64,000 bases of DNA from Crotalaria pallida (lineage: Eukaryota; Streptophyta; Magnoliopsida; Fabales; Fabaceae), in contig CM075655.1 of the NCBI GenBank assembly GCA_037953625.1, positions 116,381,001 to 116,445,000 on the forward strand, written 5' to 3'. The first letter of the stretch is position 1; every line of letters begins with the position of its first letter. The position numbers were made by a program, and so were the translations under genes. The notes beneath the pieces are model-generated. The model searched no databases. It was not told the DNA's origin and saw only the letters and a list, made by a program, of their open reading frames with translations. Shown here piece by piece: positions 35,773 through 48,484 of the stretch.

Positions 35773-37642
35773 TCATCTTTATCCGTTCCCCCATGCATTG
35801 GGTCTTTATATAAACCTACAAAGTCTTTTCCTTTGAAATCTGCTGATAATTCTTTGTTTTCATTGCAGTATATAAAATAATGATAATAATTTGATTGGGT
35901 ATATCTTCAACTCACTGAGCTGTTGGTGATGCTTGTTTTGACTTTTCATGTGTTAAATTTGATCATTTTCTGTTTTTGAAAAAAGAAAGAAGCATTTTTT
36001 TTATTTTTTTTTTACAGTGCACACAAGGGAGAAATAAAATGAGTAAATGGAGTAAATTGTTTAGGTGACTTTTCAGTTTATGGACTTTTGATGATTTCAA
36101 AATCATTATTTGTTTGATTGCATTGGAATTATTATCCTTTCTGATAGTAGTAGTACATAGGTCAATTGATTTCTTTATTGTTATTGATCATGATGCTTGT
36201 GCGCTTCCCCACTACTTCACCTATCTTAGAAGAGTAGTTATTTCTCTATAAATTAGTAGAGTAGTATAATATAAGAAGTAACAAAATAAATAAATAATAA
36301 TAATAGTTAGAATGTATGAAGTTCTATGAACCCGCCCAGAATCAAGTAAATATGAACCATACTTCAAGTCCAAGATACCCATTTAATGTTTCATTTGAGT
36401 TGATATTGATACTTAGATTACTAGTATTATTTCATTATTTGTGTGGTAGCAAGTGCTAATATGAACACAATGCACCATATCTTCTTTGTGTGTTGAATAA
36501 ACATCCACAGCACTTGGCTAGTATTGTGTGGATTATGGCCCTTTTTAATCAGCTGGATCTGTTCTATTTTATATAACTTTCTGATAAAAATGTAATTTTT
36601 TATGACCGTATCTGATAGAGTGATAGCATTGCAGGATTTTATGACAATCACATAGATATGTTATCTTTTTGATTGATTGGTTGCACAAGAAGACTGCTAC
36701 TTACATTTATTGTACCTGATGAACTGAATTTTATGTTTATGATATTCTGTTGCTCGTTTCTTGTCCTAAAACATTTGTTTTGCCCTATCTTAGACAAGTG
36801 ATGTAATTGAAAGTATATAGACGCGTGGAATCAAGTAAATATGTACCATTTATATATTTTATTTTTAGTTTGTCTCAGTTATTACCTAATCGGTACTTAA
36901 CCTCTTGGTGTTTTGACAGTGAGTTCTATTATGAACATGACATGCCTTACCTGTATCCGCAAGCTAGAGGCACAATATATGCACTTAAAGAGAAGGGAAT
37001 AGATATGGCTATTGCTTCTAGATCTCCAACTCCAAGGATAGCAAAAGCGTTTCTTAACAAGTTGGGCATTCAGTCCATGTTTGTGGCACAGGTGTGCCGC
37101 TAATTAAGTTATTCTACTTCGTGCTTTCTTTCTTTTTCCTTTTGCTGGATATTGGATGTGGTGTGCTATTCCTCTATATTTGTTTGATGTATATGAGTAT
37201 ATCTATCTATTTATTTTTCATTTTAGTATAATTTCTATATACCTAATTCTTTGATTTTTTGCAGGAAATTTTTTCCAGTTGGACTCATAAAACAGATCAT
37301 TTCCAAAGAATCCATAAGAAAACTGGGATTCCTTACAGTTCAATGCTATTCTTTGATGATGAGGATAGGAACATTGAAGCGGTAAAGTCATCTTTCTTCC
37401 ATCATATCTAGTGCTTGTGTTTTGAAACATCGATATATGCATTTGGAACTCAAGAAGAAATGTTAATATTTTCCTAATAGAAAGATTTGATTCTATACGT
37501 ATGATAATGTTGTATATGCATTATGCAGGTCTCCAAAATGGGTGCAACAAGCATTCTGGTTGGCAATGGAGTGAACCTTGAGGCCTTGAGGAAAGGATTG
37601 TCAGAATTTTCACAGAATTCAGGCTCGTCAAGCAATATTTGA
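35580..37642 (+). CDS. MDP1: HAD phosphatase, magnesium-dependent phosphatase 1 (MDP1) type
   Basis: A small soluble HAD-superfamily phosphatase, probably Mg-dependent and acting on protein tyrosine or glycated sugars as in MDP1 relatives; the plant substrate is not known from sequence. Four exons: 35580-35704, 36920-37091, 37265-37381 and 37529-37642, giving 175 residues with phase kept. The N-terminus is a run of Glu. HAD motif I is VVFDLDYTLW (nucleophile Asp and general-acid Asp), motif II AIASRSPTP, and motifs III/IV follow as HKTDHFQRIHKKTG and MLFFDDEDRNIEAV. The length matches the family and the residues for catalysis are all present. A long TTA-repeat tract begins right at the donor of intron 1. 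Confidence 0.93.
35706..35772. repeat. (TAT)n microsatellite at the 5' end of intron 1
   Basis: About 22 TAT/TTA triplets without interruption. The tract begins within the splice donor itself (TG|GTATTATTATT). Confidence 0.96.
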
Positions 37643-38008
37643 AAGTTTGCATCAAATCATAGAGCAATAATGAATGGTTCTTTTAAGATTCATTAATTCA
37701 TAGGACCATTGTAAACATTCAACAATACTTGTATGCTTAATGAAATATTGACCAACACAAACATTTGAATGTGGTCCATTTGTTTATACTTTTTAACATT
37801 TGATAGGCAATAATACCCAATGAGCAATCTTTTTTTTAGTATATTCTATTTGTTTTGGGTTATGATGTTAATTTCTTAAGCTGCATCTTCATTTGACTAA
37901 CTTATAGGCGTACCAACTAGGCAATTATAAACAATTCCCAGTAGAAGCATGTGTGTAAACCTCAAAGATGCCATATTTCTTGCACACTGTGCTGAAAAAT
38001 ACTGAGAA

Positions 38009-38052
<44 letters not shown>

Positions 38053-38425
38053 AATATATATATATATATATATATTTTTTTGTGTGGTAATGTCAAAAGG
38101 TAGTATAGAAAATTTACCTTGCGAGCTTATGGACGATTATTCGTGAGGGTAAAAGAACATAAGCCAATTAATTGTCAAGTGAATTAAAAAAATCCGAAAA
38201 AGTTGCGTATTAAAAATTAAAGTAACAATCAAAGAAAAGACTTAAAAAAAGTCAAGAGAAAATAATCAACTTTTCTAATTATCAAAAAGAACATGAAAAT
38301 ATGTATTGATAATATCTTTAAAAAGAATTAATAACTATTAGTATTAAAAAAAAAATTCCAAAGATCTAAAAAATTGTTTATGCATCAAAGTGAATTACAT
38401 TTATGCTGAACATATAAAATGCACA
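37643..38425. other. 3' region between the MDP1-type and coiled-coil genes
   Basis: It holds the MDP1-type 3' UTR, a TC microsatellite followed by AT (listed separately) and AT-rich sequence. These two genes also face each other 3' to 3'. Confidence 0.5.
38011..38075. repeat. (TC)20 tract followed by (AT)n
   Basis: TC dinucleotides fill 38011-38050, and a TA run follows at about 38054-38075. Confidence 0.95.
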
Positions 38426-41400
38426 TCATCCTTCTAACAAAATGTCGAGCTCCTTAAACGGTGACCTTATATCAGAAATGGTTTCAGAATTCTTTTTCCC
38501 TGCAGAAGAATGCATTATCAAATTATCTTTAGCAAGAAACTCATCGTCCTTTTTCATTTCTGGGCTATTGGTCTCAAAATACTGCACTAAGCTGTTCAAC
38601 ATATCGATTATTTGAGTGTCTGTAGTAGTGCTATCACACATTTTATCATACAGTACCCGAATAAAGCGCAACAAGTTTTCCTTTTCCATTGACAATCTTG
38701 AGGCATTTTCAAGCAAATTTCTATTCTCCATCTTGAGTTCTTGCAACAAAACCTCTGAGCCTTCGAGCTTATTCTCCATTTGATAAGTTAAGTCCTTTCT
38801 TTTGGACTGTTTTTCGTCAATTTCAGATTCAATATCCAATGCAATCTGTTTTGATTCAAGTGCAGCTTGAATCTCAGCTGCTTTGATCTTATCACAAGCT
38901 TCTTGGACCTGATTAATTTCAGCTTGTTTCTCAACAAGCTGTGAAGAAATGGAGGTCAAGGAACTAGTGCAGTGTTGTTCCAGTGAAGTCACCTGCTGCA
39001 TGAGTTCATATATTCTCATATTTTCTTCCTTTACAGGACTCTCTTTCTCAAGCTTATTGGTTTTCTCCCCTTTAATTTCAGCAATCACAGCACTTTCAAC
39101 TTCTTTTCTAAATGATTGTTGTTCCAAACCAAAGACCTCTTTCTTGAGATCCTCTAAGATCTTGTTCTTCTCTATCATCTGCAGATATCTAACTTCATCA
39201 GCCATTGAGGTCACAACTGTTGCAACACAACCTTCCGTGTCTCTTACTTTCAGTTCTTGTTCCAATAGGACATGTTGCTGCACACTATCTATTCTATTAT
39301 CTTTCCCTTCCAGCTCACAAACCAACCTGTGTTTCTCTTCCTTGAGGCTTTCACTGAAATCTACTTGCGCAAGGAGTGAAATTTCCAGTCTTTTACGCAT
39401 TACACGATTTTCTTCAAGATCATTCTTCAAACGTTCAACACATGACATCCACATTTGCAATTCAAGTTCCATTTCATTTCTTTCACATAGCGTCTCATTC
39501 AATTCAATGTTTGCTTTGTCTAAAGCATCATACACTACTCTGACTTGTTCCTCTAAATCAAGTTCCATCTGCATAACCTTCTCTTTGGGAAGTAGTTGAC
39601 ACTTATTGGATTCTTCCAGCATTTCCTTGTGCCCTTCAAGTTCCTTGGCAGGTACATAGGACTCCTCCCTAATTAAACATGCAGCTTTCTCACGCTCTTC
39701 ATTGATATCTTTCTGGGCACTCATCGAAGCACCATATATCTCATCTTCATAATTTGAAAGCTTCAATTGATTCTCAGAAATTCCTTGTTGAAACACTAGC
39801 AGCATCACAGACAACTCCTCATTCAGCAACATCAACTCAGCAATTAAAGAATGAGAACTTTCCAAATCCATTTTGAGTTCGTCTACTGCTACAGTTTTAT
39901 TTTCCAATTCAGTCTGAAGGCTATTGATGGTTTCTGCCATTTGTTCTAAATGAAAGATCCATTCAGCTTTTATAACCTTAAAACTGGCGTCACACTCCAC
40001 GTTTATGAGCTCGGATAGAAACTTTGACTTGGAATATGATGTTCCTGCTTCCTGAAGTTCCTTGTGCCCGTCAAATTTCTTGGCAGGTGTATGGGAATCA
40101 ATCTGCCTCGTTAAATGAGTTGTTTTGTCATGTTCTTCAGTGACATCTTCCTGTGCACTCATCAAAGCATCATATTTCATCTTCATCTCATTTTCCTCAT
40201 TTGAAAGATTCAATTGAATCTCAGATATTCCTTCTTGTAACACTAGCTGCATCACAGTCAACTCCTCATTCAGCAACAACATCTCAGCAGTTAAAGAATT
40301 AGAACTTTCTAACTCCATCTTGAGCTCTTCTACCGCTGCAGTTTTATCTTCTAATTCAATCTGAAGGCTATTGATGGTTCCTGTCATTTGTTCTAGATGA
40401 AAGTTCCATTCAGCTTTTATAACCTTAAAAGTGGTGTCACACTCTTTATGAATTTGTTCCAAATTTCTGAGCTCGGATAGCAACTTTGACTCGGAATATG
40501 ATGTTCCTGCTTCCTGAAGTTCCTTAAGGGACATTCTTAACTCATGATTTTCTTTCTCCAGCTTCTCAATTGAATGTTTTGATTCTTGATAATATGCATC
40601 TTTTGTTATAAGAGAATATTTAGGATCTTCAAGCTGCGACCTCGCATGTTGGTACTCATTACTAACATTATCAAATCTTTCCTTAGAATCTGAGACATCA
40701 ACTCCCAGACACTTTCTCTGAGCAAGGGCTTGGTTGCACATCTCTAACTGGCGTTGCAGATCCTGTGATATTCTGACCTGAGAGTCTAACTTGATCTGCA
40801 GTGAAGAAATCTCATCAAGCAATTTTGATGTTTCTAACTCCCTCTCATACTTATCTGACCTGTACTGGTCTCTAAGTTTTTCAAGTGCCTCTTCTAGATG
40901 TTTAGAATCTTCCTTCCAATTTAATTGTTCATCCACAGTGATGTTTTCGTCCTCTAACTTTAGCAACATGTCCTCTCTTCCTCCTAATTCTTTGGATCCT
41001 TTCAAATTTTCCTCAATTTCCAGACACATGTTTGACACTGAAAGGCAACCTTTAAGGCTTTCAATCTCTTGTCTATACTCATAAATCTGTTGCTCTTGCT
41101 TCACCAGTTTCTCATTAGCCTCCTCTAACACCAATGCTAGCCTTGTTTTTTCATCTTCTAACTTTTTAAACTTTTCTTCATATTCTGCCTGAAGTGTATT
41201 ATTTTCAGCACTTATATGTTTGATGATAGAGTCTTTGTTATCCAAATTCTCCTTGAGATCTTCATACATTGGCCGTATATCATTGATTTCATCTTCCTTA
41301 TGAAGCAGTTCTTCGTCCAACTTAACTTTTAAATTTGTAGCCTGCATCTGATTGATCAATGCATCATGGGAGCTCTTCATCATGTTCTGAAGTGAATCTG

Positions 41401-41476
41401 TCTTGTCTATTAGCTCTGCCTTGACTTTCTCAATTTCAACTTTATCTTCAACAAGCTCTTCATAAACTTTATCCAT
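38426..41476 (-). CDS. Long coiled-coil protein, At4g38062-like
   Basis: A single-exon protein of about 1016 residues, rich in Glu, Lys and Leu, with heptad character through most of its length. It matches the uncharacterised Arabidopsis protein At4g38062 in its start (MDKVYEEL), in LLDEISSLQIKLDS, RISQDLQRQLEMCNQAL, NHELRMSLKELQEA and in the C-terminal RSPF motif. The open frame continues 44 codons upstream to 41608 with a hydrophobic stretch, but I choose 41476 because the family starts with M-[DE]-KVYEEL and the upstream part looks like leader. A segment of 154 residues beginning KELQEAGTSYS occurs twice in tandem (DNA 40064-40525 and about 39605-40063). The function is unknown; relatives are described only as coiled-coil proteins. 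A 5' UTR exon near 42670-42780 ending in CAACTCAG|GTCAG is possible. Confidence 0.85.
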   Translation of the reverse strand: MDKVYEELVEDKVEIEKVKAELIDKTDSLQNMMKSSHDALINQMQATNLKVKLDEELLHKEDEINDIRPMYEDLKENLDNKDSIIKHISAENNTLQAEYEEKFKKLEDEKTRLALVLEEANEKLVKQEQQIYEYRQEIESLKGCLSVSNMCLEIEENLKGSKELGGREDMLLKLEDENITVDEQLNWKEDSKHLEEALEKLRDQYRSDKYERELETSKLLDEISSLQIKLDSQVRISQDLQRQLEMCNQALAQRKCLGVDVSDSKERFDNVSNEYQHARSQLEDPKYSLITKDAYYQESKHSIEKLEKENHELRMSLKELQEAGTSYSESKLLSELRNLEQIHKECDTTFKVIKAEWNFHLEQMTGTINSLQIELEDKTAAVEELKMELESSNSLTAEMLLLNEELTVMQLVLQEGISEIQLNLSNEENEMKMKYDALMSAQEDVTEEHDKTTHLTRQIDSHTPAKKFDGHKELQEAGTSYSKSKFLSELINVECDASFKVIKAEWIFHLEQMAETINSLQTELENKTVAVDELKMDLESSHSLIAELMLLNEELSVMLLVFQQGISENQLKLSNYEDEIYGASMSAQKDINEEREKAACLIREESYVPAKELEGHKEMLEESNKCQLLPKEKVMQMELDLEEQVRVVYDALDKANIELNETLCERNEMELELQMWMSCVERLKNDLEENRVMRKRLEISLLAQVDFSESLKEEKHRLVCELEGKDNRIDSVQQHVLLEQELKVRDTEGCVATVVTSMADEVRYLQMIEKNKILEDLKKEVFGLEQQSFRKEVESAVIAEIKGEKTNKLEKESPVKEENMRIYELMQQVTSLEQHCTSSLTSISSQLVEKQAEINQVQEACDKIKAAEIQAALESKQIALDIESEIDEKQSKRKDLTYQMENKLEGSEVLLQELKMENRNLLENASRLSMEKENLLRFIRVLYDKMCDSTTTDTQIIDMLNSLVQYFETNSPEMKKDDEFLAKDNLIMHSSAGKKNSETISDIRSPFKELDILLEG

Positions 41477-41608
41477 TGCTACGTATTTTACAAATAAGAC
41501 ATTCAAAAATCCTATTTTGGCATCATTACCTAATGAAAAGACAAGGAGAGTTAGAAGACCCCAGACCAAAACCAAGAAAAAGAAAGAAAATACAAGGGAC
41601 AAAACCAT

Positions 41609-44112
41609 TAAGAATGGTAGCTTGCAAGTGAAGAAAGATAGAAATTGGAGTATGAACGTGAGTTTTCAATTCAGGTGACATAGGTTAATTCTTTCTCTGA
41701 ACCTGTTTAATGTCAAACGTTACAGGTTATGGAACAGAGTCACATAATTCGTAATACTCTTCAATATGCGGTACGTCACTTCTCTAAGTATGCGGTATAT
41801 TGAGGGTATACTCATAGTCACATAATACGTGGCATGGGCATAGGTACATATATGCAATTCTTCATGAGCTCATTATTTTTTAAGTATTTTATATAAAACG
41901 TTCTTTCAGGTGAACCCAATACGTAATACGCGGTACGGTGAATTCGGTATACAGTACGAAGGGTAAATGAAATAATTATGTGACTATGTTATGGGACATC
42001 ATTTCAACAGAATGTGGGGAACATATTACTCAGATTTATTACTTCCTAGGAAAAGTAATCATAAGAGTCAAAGTGCCATTTTCGGGTCATTCCAAGATAT
42101 AGTGCCCCATGAAATGGTGCTGCTCTCCAAGGCCGAGAAAAACTTACATTTAAAACCTTCAAAATTGCATATGTTACTTTCCCATGTTTTTTTTTAGGCA
42201 AAGTTTTAATTTTTTCCCCTTTTTCCCATGTTGCTTGTTGCTTAAGCATATGAAGAAGAACACAAACCCAACGTTATCAGAAAGAGTAGTGATATCAGCA
42301 GGGTAACATTATATGCAATCTGCTTTAAGAAGTTAATACAATATCAAATCACAATTCCCCGTTCAGGGTTGATAAATTCATTTCAGCATTGGCATAGTGC
42401 TACAATCATTTTGTCCCTCGTTTTCTATCTCCAATGTATGTATTCATCAATTCATACAGATGGCATGACACCATATTAAAAACAGTACTCGAGAATTTCA
42501 CATAATTCGAATTTCATTTGATTAAGATTATATTTTACGTGCATTATTGAACAATATACCCAACATTCTACAATGATGACCATACAATACAAATTGCATG
42601 GTTCAAAATGTAAAACAAAACGTGTTGTTTGGAGAATAAACAAGTGAAAACAAGAAACTGACCTGAGTTGGAGGTGCAAAGTGTAGGTTGAAAAGGTGAA
42701 AAGAAAAACCTGAGAATGAAAGAAAAAAAATGGGAAGGTGGTGGCTCTTGTAATTATTATGTTGAATATAACCAATAATAGACTCTAACATCTTGCATTA
42801 ACTCTTTTTTAATCAACAAAACAAAAATTAGTTTAATTTTCTGGTTTTTAGTTTTTACAAAGATGTAATAACTAATCCTTTTCGTGTAACAAAAACAGGT
42901 CTCGTTTGTTGGGCTATATCTGTTTTTAGAGTCCAAAGTCTTCCCATCACTTGTGTTCAGGGCTATATCTGATTGGCTAAGCTTAATACGCTATATTATA
43001 TATAATTCATTATTTATGCTAATGAAAAGTATCTTTTCATCTTATTTGTTATCAATTATCATTTCGAGATGCGTGATTACTTTTTTTCAACAAATACCAC
43101 TTGGATAAATCAAACATTTGATCTTCGGTTAATATAATTCTTGAGAATTTTGCTAAGCATTAAAAAATACAAACAGGTAGAAATTAGAAAATTTAATAGT
43201 TAATACTCTTACGAGAGAACTTAATATTTATACTAGAACAGAGAACTTAATATTTATATAAAAATCTAGTATATTTTTTCCTTAAGCTTTTCCTCATGCG
43301 TGAAGTTAGTCCATCTGCGTTCTTTTCTAACAAAAGGTGGGTGGCGTGACTACACGGGTTATTGGTAACGTAGGCTTTTTCTAATGAATTTTGTGCGAAA
43401 AATTGATAAAGGAATTGACGCTTAATGATTTAAAAAGTTTCACGATAAAATCGGGAAAAAAAAAACCAAATAAACAGGTGGATAAATTGATATTATATTT
43501 GTTGTTTAACTATATGTGTCATCTCATATGTCATTTATTTTCATTAATAAAAAAATATATTTTAAATTAGATATTAACTAACTTAATATTTTTTACCCAA
43601 TAAAAAAAGAGTGGTACATAAATTGATAACACATATTATGAGGAATAATATATAGTGCATGCCTTTATCGAAATTCTAATAGACAATCGATGACCCCTTC
43701 CAGCGATATTGGTTCTGCACACTTATATCCCGCTATCACCGGCTAATTATAATCCTTCCATATCATGCATGTTGAGGAGTAAGTTATCATCTTTGGTGGT
43801 CCAGCAAATGAATTGTTCTCCTAATGCCTGACATTACTTTCATTTCAGTTCATGGTTGGAATAGAAATCAGACGCAAAACTTGTGCAACTTACATTATTT
43901 CCCTTTGTGCATACGCTTAGTTCCATTTATTTAATTTGCTACTACGAATAAGTTCAAAAGTAATTTAAGTTTTTTTTTCTATGAACATTGTCCCGCTAAA
44001 TTCTAACTTCTCTGTAATTTTTTATTATCTTCTCGGGATGGATGGAGTATTATCTGAATTACTCCTGTTTTCCTTTTAAGACCTCATCTTCTCATAATAT
44101 TATTGGCACCAA
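41609..44112. other. Upstream region of the coiled-coil gene and intergenic DNA
   Basis: It probably contains a noncoding first exon and a roughly 1-kb leader intron of the coiled-coil gene (about 41640-42780), then AT-rich sequence. Words such as gtacgtcact and gtacggtga recur near 41770-41960 without clear structure. The open frames at 41991-42249 and 42476-42791 are not recognisable as genes. Confidence 0.4.
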
Positions 44113-44117
44113 CAAGC

Positions 44118-44324
44118 TACAGAGTTTACAGCATTGAATAGTGTTATTGTTCTTATGTTTCACCGAAGAGGATACATCATATATAGCAATGGTTCAGCAA
44201 CTGCTGAACATTATTCTAAGAGATAAATATTCTAAACAAACTATTTGTAACAGATAGGATAAGTATCAAAGAGAATAACAACTCTAGTAGATATCAAATT
44301 GTTGACTAAGTCTTGGCTTCTACA
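44118..44324 (-). repeat. Copia 3' LTR
   Basis: The 207-bp partner of the repeat at 48485-48691, about 97.6% identical by my alignment. Confidence 0.95.
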
Positions 44325-47300
44325 CGCCCCCGCAAGATGAGGTTTCCGTCACGAAGACTCATCTTGGACCGCAAGTAGTTGAACTTGGAAGAAGATAGTG
44401 GCTTTGTAAGAAGATCAGCAATTTGATCTTGTGTGGACACATGATGAACAGTGAGTGCTCCTTGTTGAACTTGTTCACGAACAAAATGATAATCAAGAGA
44501 GATATGCTTCATTTGTGAGTGGAAGACTGGATTAGCGCATAGATACGTGGCACCGACATTATCACAAAGAATCCGTGGAGGAGAAGATTGTGGGACATGA
44601 AGTTCATAGAGCAGATTACGAAGCTACATGAGGTCAGCTGAAGTGGTGGCTACAGCACGATACTTTGCCTCTGTGGAAGAACGAGCTACTGTACGTTGCT
44701 TCTTGGAGTACCATGAAACTGGATTGTTACCTAAGAAAATAATGTTGGCTGAAGTGGATGTGCGATCATCAACATTACCTACCCAATCAGCATCACTATA
44801 CCCTGTTAAGCGCAAAGTGTTATGGCGATGAAGATCTAGGCCATGATTTATCGTTTGCTTCAGGTATCGCAGTAACCGTTTTAGATGCTGAAAATGAAGC
44901 TCACTGGGTTTGTGCATAAACTGGGATAATTTGTTGATGGCAAAGGAAAGGTCCGGTCGAGTGAGGTTGAGGTATTGAAGGGCGCCTAGGATGCTTCGGT
45001 ACCGAGAGGAGTCAGTGGAGGCAGTCCCATCGTGAAGCTGCAAAGTAGCAGTAGATGATAATGGTGTGGAGACTGGTTTGGCGCCAGCCATGTCAAATTT
45101 CTCTAGAAGATCCCTGGCATATTTGTGTTGGGAAAGAAATAGTCCAGAAGATGTAGGAATAATCTCTATCCCAAGAAAGTAGTGAGGCTGGCCAAGATTT
45201 TTGAGGGAAAATTTATTGGACAAGGACTGAATGAAGGAGTTAAGGAAGGCAGTGTTATTACCAGTTAGGAGCAGGTCATCGACATAAACCAGAAAGTAGG
45301 CCAGGGTGGCACCTTTTCTATAGACAAACAAGGAAGAATCACTGCGAGTGGGGTTAAATCCTTGAGATTGAACAAAACGTTTGAGCTCATCATGCCACGC
45401 ACGTGGTGCTTGATGCAAGCCATATAGTGCCTTGTTTAATTTGCAAACATAGTTAGGATGTTGGCTGTCCACAAACCCAGGAGGCTGCACCATGTAAACA
45501 GTGTCAGATAGTGTTCCTTGAAGGAAGGCGTTATTAACATCCAGCTGATGCATAGGCCATGATTGAGAGAGAGCAAGACTGAGAATTACTTTAATAGTTT
45601 GAGGTTTAACAACAGGGGCAAACGTTTCTTTGAAATCAAGTCCCTTGCATTGATGAAATCCCTTGGCCACCAACCGAGCCTTATAACGAGAGATAGAACC
45701 ATTAGGACGGCGCTTGATGCGGAATACCCATTTGCAACCAACAACATTCTGAGTTTTGGATGGTGGCACCAATGTCCATGTACCATTACGAACAAGAGCA
45801 TCAAATTCTTCGGACATGGCTTGCCGCCAATGAGCATGTTTAATAGCAGCAGTGATGCAAGAAGGTTCCAGATTTTCTGGCAATGGATGTTTGGAGGTTG
45901 TAAACAACTTTTTAGGTTTGAATATATGATTCTGGGAACGTGTCACCATTTGATGTCTGCGAGAAGGGTTAGGAGGCAATAATGAAGTGGAAGAAGAAGA
46001 GAGGGAGGGCGAAACATTACCTTGTGAGGGACCTGAGGAGGATGCAGCTGGAGGAGACACATGGGGTAGAGATGGAGGAGTGGGTGAGATACTGGGTAGA
46101 GGTACAGGTGTAATAGTGGGGGGCTGAAGTGAAGGTACATGAGGTGCAGGAGTAGTAGACGTGGATGGGATAAAAGTATGGGGTTGAGATACAGTAGAAG
46201 GGGGAGGAGGTTGATCTTGACGGGTTGGAGAGGCTAAGGTGTGGTATGGAAATTCATGTTCAACAAAGTTGACATGGCGGGAAGAGTATATTTTGTTGGT
46301 AAGAGGATCAAGACACATGTATGAGTACTGGGAAGGTGAGTATCCAAGGAAAATGCATGGAGTGGATCTGTTTTGAAGCTTATGAGTAGTATAAGGACGG
46401 AGCCAAGGAAAACAAAGACATCCAAAGGAGTGAAGGTGAGCATAGTTGGGTACTTTATTGAATAAAGTTTCAAGTGGTGATTTCATGTGGAGGATGGGAG
46501 AAGGCATGCGATTGATGAGGTATGTAGCGGTGAGAAAGGCATAAGACCATAGGGAGGGAGGTAGATTGGCGTAGTGAAGGAGGCTTCTGCCGGTTTCGAT
46601 AATGTGTCGGTGTCGATGTTCGGCAGTGCCATTAAGTTCAGGGGTATGGGGTGGTGTTGTGAAATGAGAAACACCATTAGAGCTGAGGTATGTTTTGAGC
46701 TTAAGGTTAATATATTCGCCACCATTGTCCGAGTATAAAGCAGTAAGTGGTAAGTTAAAGAGTTTCTCAACTAGTGCTTTGAATTAAGGGAAAAGAGAGG
46801 CAACATCAGATTTATTTTTCATTGGATACAGCCAAACATACTTTGAATAATGATCAATGAAAATAACATAATAAAGGAAATCATCTAAGGACCTAGTGGG
46901 TGTTGGACCCCATACATCAGTGTAGACTAGTTCAAGAGGACGAGAGCTGGTAAGACTGGATTTGGTGAAGGGATGCTTGTGACTTTTAGCACACTGATAG
47001 GAGACACAAGTCATTGAAGCTTTGGACTGGTGAGGGATGTTGTAATGACGGTGGAGATGGTGCATTATGCGATTGGAGGGGTGTCCTAGTTGATGATGCC
47101 ATGTGAGAGTGGGAGAGCGAAGATGAACTAAGGCGTGAGGTTGGGGAATGGTGGAGAGGTGATAGAGTCCCCCTTTATGTGGTCCTTTCAGCAACACCGT
47201 TCCTGTCTTCAAGTCCTTCACAAGAAAATGAGACGCATGAAATTCAACAAAAATAGAATTAGATTTGCAGAGATGAGAAACAGAAAGAAGGTTATGATGA

Positions 47301-48436
47301 ACATTAGGTACATGAAGAACATGAGATAAAGTAAGAGTGTGTGTTGGTGTGGAGATAAAGGAGGGACCAGTATGAGCAATTTTCAGACCTGAGCCATCAC
47401 CTACAATGAGGTTATCGGTACCGTTATAAGGTGTAGAGAGATGGAGATTTTCAAGAGCATTGGTGACATGATGAGAGGCGCCAGAATCAAGGATCCAGTC
47501 TGGAGAGGAAGAAGAGGTGGTAGCATGATGAGCAGCCTTGGTTTGTGAGGGAAAACCGTGCAACCTGTAACATATTTTATCATTATGACCATATTTAGCA
47601 CAATGAGTGCAAAAGAGGTGCCTGTGTGGTCCTGCAAATGGAGACCGTGGTGCACTAGACTGTTGGCGTGGTGCACTGGACTGTAGGCGTGGTGCAGTGG
47701 CTGAGGAGGGACCATGTGCAAAGCGAGGCTTGGAGGAAGGGCCACGATTCCGATGGACAACATTAGCAGTGGGAATGGTAAGGGGTTCAGTGGCACGTTC
47801 CTCTTTACTGAGGAAGGTTTCATAGTCTAGAAGCTTCTCATATAACTCAGCAAAGGCAATGGGACTGTCACGAGCACGGATGGCTGCAGATATTTCACGA
47901 TACTCGCGGCCAAGGCCATTCAAGGTGTGTATCACAAGGTCAAGCTCATCAACAGGACAATTTATGATTGAGAGTTCATCGAAAATGGCCTTGATACTCT
48001 GTAGGTATTCAGACATAGTGCGAGTGCCTTTTGCCAAGGTAGCCAAGCGTTCCTTCAGTGACATAATGCGGGACCTGGACCGATTGGCAAACATATTAGT
48101 GAGGATGTCCCAGGCTTGTTTTGATGTAGTGACATTACCAAGAAAATTGACAACATTGGCTGCCACAGAAGAGATGATAGCATGAATGATAAGTTGGTCT
48201 TGTCTGATCCAACGTGAATGAGTAGCATCACTGCTTGGAGGGCATGGGTAGGTACCATCAATGTAACCATGAAGGTCATAGCCGATTAGTAGAGCTGTAA
48301 ACTGCACTTTCCAGGCAAGAAAGTTATTACCATCGAGTTTGATGGGGATTTGGGTGCCAGTGTTAAGGGTGACAAGAGGGGTGGTATTGGTGGAAGGAGA
48401 GCTGTTCTCCGGAGTAGAAGAGGTAGTAGAGGCCAT
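44306..48436 (-). pseudogene. Copia gag-pol polyprotein, two premature stops
   Basis: One reading frame of 1377 codons from ATG at 48436 to the stop at 44306, interrupted only by in-frame stops at 46784-46786 (within integrase) and 44624-44626 (within RNase H). Domains in order: gag (UBN2-type; WKVQFTALL, then YLQSIKAIFDEL), a CCHC zinc knuckle (CTHCAKYGHNDKIC), protease (WILDSGASHHVTN), integrase (HHQLGHP, then LVYTDVWGP, DNGGEY), reverse transcriptase (FLVYVDDLLLTG) and RNase H (YSDADWVG, RSSTEAKYRAV). The last codons overlap the 3' LTR by a few bases. No frameshift is visible. Because of the two stops the full polyprotein cannot be made from this copy without readthrough. Confidence 0.93.
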
Positions 48437-48484
48437 AAAGAAGGTTGATTGGATCGAGCCGCTAGGCGAGGGCTGCTGATACCA

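Noticed and set aside
38949..39599. 216-residue plus-strand frame
   Set aside because: It is the antisense of the coiled-coil gene, and its Ser/Cys/Phe-rich composition is the complement of Glu/Lys-rich codons.
41477..41608. 44-codon N-terminal extension with a hydrophobic stretch on the coiled-coil protein
   Set aside because: The family starts at the M-KVYEEL position, the extension is not conserved to my knowledge, and it overlaps likely leader or intron sequence.
45563..45982. Plus-strand frames over the copia coding region
   Set aside because: They are antisense shadows of the reverse transcriptase frame.
47607..48185. Plus-strand frames over copia gag
   Set aside because: They are antisense shadows with no family motif.
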